In this document: positions 46,601-51,615 of the stretch, in pieces | Layout: every line of letters starts with the position of its first letter | How positions within the stretch are numbered: position 1 is the stretch's first letter | Assembly (NCBI GenBank): GCA_009602725.1 | Contig: WELB01000030.1 | Span: forward strand, 781,390 to 833,004 | Length of the DNA stretch: 51,615 bases | Direction of reading: 5' to 3' | Source: Spirogloea muscicola | Lineage: Eukaryota > Streptophyta > Zygnematophyceae > Spirogloeales > Spirogloeaceae | Translations under genes and position numbers: made by a program | The notes under the pieces: model-generated | Databases searched by the model: none | Seen by the model: only the letters and a program-made list of their open reading frames with translations | Told to the model about the DNA's origin: nothing

Positions 46601-49600
46601 GTCAATATTGCTTCATTCCTGGTGTTATGCTGCTATTGCTGACCAAGCTGCTGAAGGCGTGTAACACGGGTTCAGATGTTGTCACTTCACCAGTACCTCA
46701 CCAGCAAGTTGCCTTTGCAGGGTGAGGTTGTCTGGCTGAGGGAGGAAGCACTAGCCGGCGTGGTTGATGCCTGCATGACTGACCTTCCCCTGGAGAAGGA
46801 GGGAGTGCTTTCGGAGGTTGAACATGACCTTGCACAGTGGTTCCGGGTGAGCCGTCCATCACTCCATACAGCTGTGCAGCGAAGTCACCAGAAAGTTCCT
46901 CAAACCTACGCACTATATCCTCAACATTTAAGAAATTGTCACTGCTTGAGGGCACAGTGTAGGTCAGCAGGCATCTGGAAGAGTCACTTGATCCAGTTCT
47001 TGTTCGTCAGGCTACTGTTCACCAGCATGAGTACCAGTCTTCATTGACCAAGTAAGTGCTGTTATGAATGCCGGTCTGCGGCGCTGCAGGGGCACTTTCT
47101 TGGTGCCAAAGCAACCCTTATGTTGGCTACCCCTGAGGAGAAGCTTCTTGTGCAAGAGTTACGCCAGAACAGCGGCGAGAGAAGCAAGATGACAAGGGAC
47201 CGCAACGGGTTCCGCAAGCTGGTGGTGGCCGTTACAAGTGCTGGGAAGGCCTATGCACTGCACACAGGAGATGGTCATGTCATTTGGTCCAGGCTGCTAA
47301 CGCCCTTCAGAGACACAGAATCAGGTACCAACCTCTCCACTGCTGTTACAGGTTTAATTCTGCTGATTGCCATGCATTGGCATTGACTTGCTTGGTGTAG
47401 CAATTGACGTGACAGTACCTTTCATACTCCTATATGAAGTCCAATTTACAGCCAGAGGAGGGACGTGATTGTGGAGCCGGTTGAATTGAGGTGCAGGTCA
47501 GGAGCCCGCACCTAAGCTTCAGAAGGTGCTCTTGTGGAAGGAACCCCATAAGAACCTGGAGACTTCTTCTCAGGTTGTTGTCCTGGGAACAACAAGCTCC
47601 GGGAGTGGTCTGCTTCTTTGGTTAGATGCCAACACTGGCAAAGAAATGCAATACGTGCTACTGCCTTATACTGTGCAGCAGGTCATCAAAGTGAGATAAG
47701 CTGACTACTCGACCTAAGACCTGAGCCTTGCATCTGCAGGGCACTGGTCAGAGCATCTGTGCAAACCTCCTGTCTTGCTGGTCATTTCAGCTGCAGCTAA
47801 GTATGACATTGTGTTGCATGACACAAGACTTACACACACAGTCTCATCCAGCAAAACAGGCCTGATCATAGCACGTACTGCATGCATTATTTTTTATTGG
47901 GATTCTTGATGCAGAATGCTGGTACTGTACAAATATCGAAGAGGGTCACACAGCTGCCACATACGTCACATTTTGCCCAATTTTTCTGGAGATCCTAATG
48001 TGGGCTTGTGGTTACTTGCAGCTTGCCCTGCATGATGCATTGGATCAACGACTCTTCCTGCTTATTGATGAGAATGCTAATGCACACCTACTTCCTGAGA
48101 GTCGTGAAGCGCAACAAATTTTTGAGGCTCACTTGAGGAAGACATTCTTCTACATTGTTGACAAGGAAAGAGGTGTCATCAGTGGTTACAGAGTCAAGAA
48201 GCCACTGAACACCGATTCCAAGACGGCCTTCATTTATCCCTCTGAAGAGCTGTGGACAGTAGTGTTCCCAGTTGAGGTGGAGCGTATAGCCTTGGTAGCT
48301 ACCAAAGCAGCTAATGAGGTCTCTCTTCCTCCACCACTTGCTTATCATTATTAGCATCTCACAAGAGCTCTCGCCGTTGAATGGTGAACATTGCAGTCTA
48401 GCCCCAGCACTCCTTACTTGCTTACCGATTGGCTGAACAGGGGGTCTACACACAAGCGAAGGTGCTTGGTGATCGCAACGTACTGCTGAAGTACTTGAAC
48501 CCAAACACAGCATTCATTGCTACTACTGCTGCATTTGCAGACAGACAGAAGCCTGCGACCAATGTACTGACGGCCTACTTAATAGACACCGTGACTGGCG
48601 ACATTCTCTACCGCGTCACTCATGCAGAGATGAGTGGCCCTGTACATGCTGTAAGTACCAGAGAACATACAGGGTGCTCCTCGGCATTGTGAGTGCTATG
48701 TCCGGATCATGAGGGATGCATGAGCTGCTCTGCAGTGGCAGCTCCGATTCACCAGATACAAGGCTTCACGAGAAAGCACAGCTGAAGAGCAAAGGGGCAT
48801 GCAGCCATTCAAGGAGCTCCTTGAAAAGACTCATGATAGGCTTTCTCCTCCCATCAGGTCTTCTCTGAAAACTGGGTGGTGTACCACTACTTCAATGTAC
48901 GCAGCAACCGCTTTGAGGTATCTGTATTGGAGTTGTTTGATGAGTCTCCGCAGGTGAGTCGTTGGCCAGGCATTTGGACCAAGAAGAGATTGTAAAAGCA
49001 ATGCTGTATGTGTAGCTGCTTTGGCCGAACGCATCACACGGAGGTCTCATGTTTTCCAATTTGAAGCATTCGTCAGGATATTAAGCTCGAAGTAGGAGAG
49101 AGAAGCTGTAGAAGATGTAACAGAAAAGGAAGTGTACGTGTTTGGGCTTTCAGGAGGACATGGGCGAGATTGTGAAGCAGGCACTGAGATTGAAGAGCAG
49201 TAATTACACCTCACAGTCTTCTTATAGAAGGCCCTCCCTCAAGGTGGCTGGGCAGAGCTACTTCTTCCCCCACTCAATCAAGAGCATGGCTGTCACTGCC
49301 ACCTCCTCTGGCATAACTACAAAGAATATCCTCGTGGGAACAATCAGAGATCAGGTAAGTGCTTGCCATCTGTAGTCTCCTTGTCATCTGTTGTCACTGC
49401 TGCAGAGGTACGCAACCGAGCTGCACAATGTGCTGCTTGGGTGTGGTCCACGGGGTACGTTACAAGTATGAGGCCTCTTTCTGTTTCCACCTACTTCTGA
49501 GCTCTTTTCGTGTGTTACTTTGATTGGCCAAGGTCAAGTGTTACCAGGTGAGACATGATAATGTATGAGGACCCTATCTAAGCCTGCTTTGCACTGTCGG

Positions 49601-50229
49601 TTCCTTTGCCTGTGCAAGGTGTTGGCACTTGACAAGCGCCTGGTGGATCCCAGGCGCTCCCTCAATCCCATGCCACAGGAGAGAGAAGAGGGTCTCTTGC
49701 CCTACACAGACACACTGCCCATCAATCCTCAGGTGATAGGTGATGGTCAAGTAGGTGGTGTGCAGTTATGCTAGCATCTCAAGTCTCCTACTACTATCTC
49801 TCTGACTTGCCATCTCAGCAAAATGCTCAGCTTGCAGCTTCTGGAGTGCAATCCTTTAGGCCGTGTTGGCACAATCCAAGATGCATAGGAGCCCCTAAGC
49901 TCACATGCAAGCATGTCAAGATTGATGTTGACCTGCACCTTCATCAACTCTTGCTTGCATCTGTCCAGTCTTACATCACTCATCGGAGGCAAGTGGAGGG
50001 CCTGAGGGGAATTCTTGCTGCTCCATCTCGCCTGGAATCCACGACGCTGGTTTTTGCCTATGGTCTTGACCTTTTCTTCACCCGAAGTGCCCCCAGCAGG
50101 ACATATGACACGCTAAGTGAGGAGTTCAATTACTTCCTCCTCCTGTTTACAATCTTCGCCCTAGTTCTTGCCATCTTGGTCATTTGGGTACTCTCAGCGC
50201 GCAAAGACTTGCAATATAGGTGGAAATAG
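43616..50229 (+). CDS. EMC1: ER membrane protein complex subunit 1
   Basis: Largest lumenal subunit of the EMC, which inserts membrane proteins at the ER. Seventeen exons agree in phase (2973 nt, 990 aa): 43616-43722, 44018-44142, 44388-44447, 44757-44911, 45132-45235, 45456-45625, 45872-46218, 46351-46521, 46721-46846, 47090-47324, 47497-47690, 48022-48318, 48441-48650, 48858-48953, 49154-49354, 49619-49732, 49969-50229. A signal peptide (GLLLLLCAMLPLLGHA) precedes the family start LFEDEVGMSDW. Conserved marks: YIGKVKLAK, YGFRALVV, KMTRDRNGFRKL, YLIDTVTGDIL, SENWVVYHYFN, VLALDKRLVDPRR, LESTTLVFAYGLDLFFTR. One helix near residues 958-979 and a short cytosolic tail RKDLQYRWK close the protein. 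Length equals the human (993) and plant forms. Intron 1 holds telomere-like CCCTAAA repeats. TGTAAA at 50251 could be a polyadenylation signal. Confidence 0.97.
43851..43910 (+). repeat. Degenerate telomere-like (CCCTAAA) repeats with an exact telobox, EMC1 intron 1
   Basis: A run of CCCCTAAACCCAAACCCCAG, then ACCCAAACCCTAATCC and CGCTAACCC. Nine bases at 43880-43888 are a perfect AAACCCTAA. It may be an interstitial telomeric repeat or a telobox cis-element; intron 1 near the start is a usual place for teloboxes in plant genes. Confidence 0.7.
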
Positions 50230-50889
50230 CATAGAATTAGACAGGCAGAGCGTGTAAATGCTAGCCCGGCATTTGTATGGCAATCCACCTTACGCAGCTA
50301 GCCTGCTGTGACATCTACCATCCCCACCTGAAGCAGCTACCTCCTAATAATACTAGGAAGAGCCATTATGCAATTCTTTCAGTGTAGTCGGTCTTGACTA
50401 GACTGATAAGGCTGCAACACTGCACAATTTATGCTGTACAAGGGAACAATTTGCACCCTCCTGTTTGACTTTGATCTTCAAGAACCGCGTCATCCGAGAC
50501 CGAAGCTTCTTGGGTGTCAGGACATTGGTGTGGAGATGAAGCGAGACAATCTCATGATGGAACTCGTGTGAGGAGTGACACGATTGCATGTCCTTGCAGG
50601 GAGGCTCTTGCATCTGCCAGGCTTCATCATGCACAATCCGGATCAGGAAATGAAGATGACCACTTTATACTTTACAAGCATTTAGACAACATGGTGGCCA
50701 GCTTGACTTGCAGCCAAGCATCTCGCAAGCAGCTGCTACTTCAAGCTGAAGTTGAGCTAAGATGAGAGCGGCACCATGCTGATGTCAGCCATCCAGAGCA
50801 ACAATCTGTGTAAGCGATACAGCGACCGTGCAAGGAAGCTGGCCTGTGCACCGCTGCATGTACATGGCGTGCAGTGCACGTCCCCTATC
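50230..50889. other. Convergent intergenic region, EMC1 / epimerase
   Basis: Contains the 3' UTRs of two convergent genes. Open frames of 78-83 codons show no recognisable motif and overlap on opposite strands. Nothing else was recognised. Confidence 0.45.
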
Positions 50890-51615
50890 TCATGAGCTGT
50901 CAAACCCAGACATGCCACACTGCTCGAGCTCGATCAGCACACCATGCGTGTCGCCGGGATTGAGGAAGAACACGGGGTTGTGGTGCGCGCCCAGCTTGGG
51001 ATTGCCGTCCCCAAGGATGCGCACGCTGCAGCTGCGCAAGTGGGCTGCCGCGCCTGTGATGCTGTCCACCTGCAGCGGCAGGCTTGCCTTGTCAAAGCAA
51101 GTGCCTGACAGGTTGCAAGGAGCAACTGGAAACGAGGGCAGGGTGAGGCAGCCTTCTTCTTGGCACGTCAATGGAGGTGCAGCTGGGCTGGCGTCGCAGC
51201 GGCAATGTGGGTCGTGGGGGCTTGCCCTCACGTTGAGGCAGACATGGTGGACGCCGCCGCGCGGGTTGCGGTCGAGGAACTTGGCCACGGGGCTGGCGGC
51301 GCCCAGCGGCTGCAGGAGCTCGATGGTGGCGCTGCCCAGCGCGGCGAACACCACGGTCACGCCGTGCTCCGGCAGGTCCTGCGCGCCCTCCCCACCTCCG
51401 CCATGGGCCATCAGGCCCCTCGCGCCGGGCAGCTGCCGCGGCCGAGATATGGCGGCTGGCGAGCTCGATCGGCGCGACGGGGTTTGAGGGTCAAAGGGTT
51501 TGGGGTTTAGGCGCACCCTGGGGCTGCTGACGCGCGCGCCCAGCGCCCGGCGGTAGTGCTCGGCGGCGGCGGCGGCGTCGGGCACGGCGATGGCGACGTG
51601 GTTGAGGCCCGAGAC
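50890..51615 (-). CDS. MCEE: Methylmalonyl-CoA epimerase, 5' end cut by the window
   Basis: Interconverts (R)- and (S)-methylmalonyl-CoA, linking propionyl-CoA breakdown with the B12-dependent mutase, usually in mitochondria. Exons 51517-51615 (partial), 51232-51378 and 50890-51069 agree in phase and give 140 residues plus the stop. It is a glyoxalase-fold protein. LNHVAIAVPD supplies the first metal-binding histidine, VTVVFAALGSATIELLQPLG the middle strand, GGVHHVCLN the second histidine, and GVLIELEQ the glutamate. These match the established metal ligands of the family. A short tail (CGMSGFDSS) follows the usual end. The initiator and any targeting peptide lie beyond the right edge. The first visible intron holds telomere-like repeats. 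Confidence 0.93.
   Translation of the reverse strand, partial: VSGLNHVAIAVPDAAAAAEHYRRALGARVSSPRVRLNPKPFDPQTPSRRSSSPAAISRPRQLPGARGLMAHGGGGEGAQDLPEHGVTVVFAALGSATIELLQPLGAASPVAKFLDRNPRGGVHHVCLNVRASPHDPHCRCDASPAAPPLTCQEEGCLTLPSFPVAPCNLSGTCFDKASLPLQVDSITGAAAHLRSCSVRILGDGNPKLGAHHNPVFFLNPGDTHGVLIELEQCGMSGFDSS
51478..51512 (-). repeat. Telomere-like repeat at the start of an epimerase intron
   Basis: On the minus strand CCTAAACCCCAAACCCTTTG followed by ACCCTCAAACCCC begins within a few bases of the intron's GT donor. It is a degenerate CCCTAAA array, comparable with that in EMC1 intron 1, in the opposite orientation on the chromosome but in the same sense relative to transcription. Confidence 0.65.

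Overview
The window is nuclear DNA from a photosynthetic eukaryote of the green lineage. Every gene is split by many short GT-AG introns. A photosystem I subunit (PsaK) is nuclear-encoded with an N-terminal extension, and the only DOCK-type Rho exchange factor is the plant SPIKE1 type. The dynamin is the plant DRP3 type and two introns carry TTTAGGG-like telomere motifs. A methylmalonyl-CoA epimerase gene, found in algae but not to my knowledge in land plants, argues for an alga. I lean to a streptophyte alga because of SPIKE1, but the species is not determined. I recognised the families by reading exons and their phases, not by a database search.

Layout: 550-3773 (+) POT1, telomere end-binding protein; 3906-4347 a diverged tandem duplication; 4814-8933 (-) a single-pass receptor with an ANF/GABA-B-type ligand domain; 9126-9265 a PIF/Harbinger-like MITE; 9300-11050 repeats, a gene-less GC island and a 382-base N gap flanked by two retroelement ends; 11584-15693 (-) ORC4; 16018-17109 (+) psaK, divergent from ORC4; 17110-19962 no gene, two decayed retroelement ends; 19963-31934 (-) SPIKE1, 31 exons reconstructed in phase (1919 aa); 32150-34200 repeats; 34315-40798 (-) DRP3 dynamin, 19 exons in phase (910 aa); 41200-43290 retroelement remains, including a fragment that keeps a nuclease-like domain; 43616-50229 (+) EMC1, 17 exons in phase (990 aa); 50890-51615 (-) methylmalonyl-CoA epimerase, running off the right edge.

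The genes are housekeeping and unrelated in function: telomere protection, replication licensing, photosynthesis, cell-shape signalling, organelle division, ER membrane-protein insertion and propionate metabolism. They do not form a pathway or operon. A shared architecture is visible: each gene starts in a GC-rich, often (GGC)n-bearing island, and GC falls through the gene body. Repeats sit between genes. The most unusual items are the receptor with an animal-like ligand domain and no signalling domain, and a retroelement family recognisable by a conserved C-terminal LTRGY end plus a hairpin-bearing repeat that tends to lie downstream of it.
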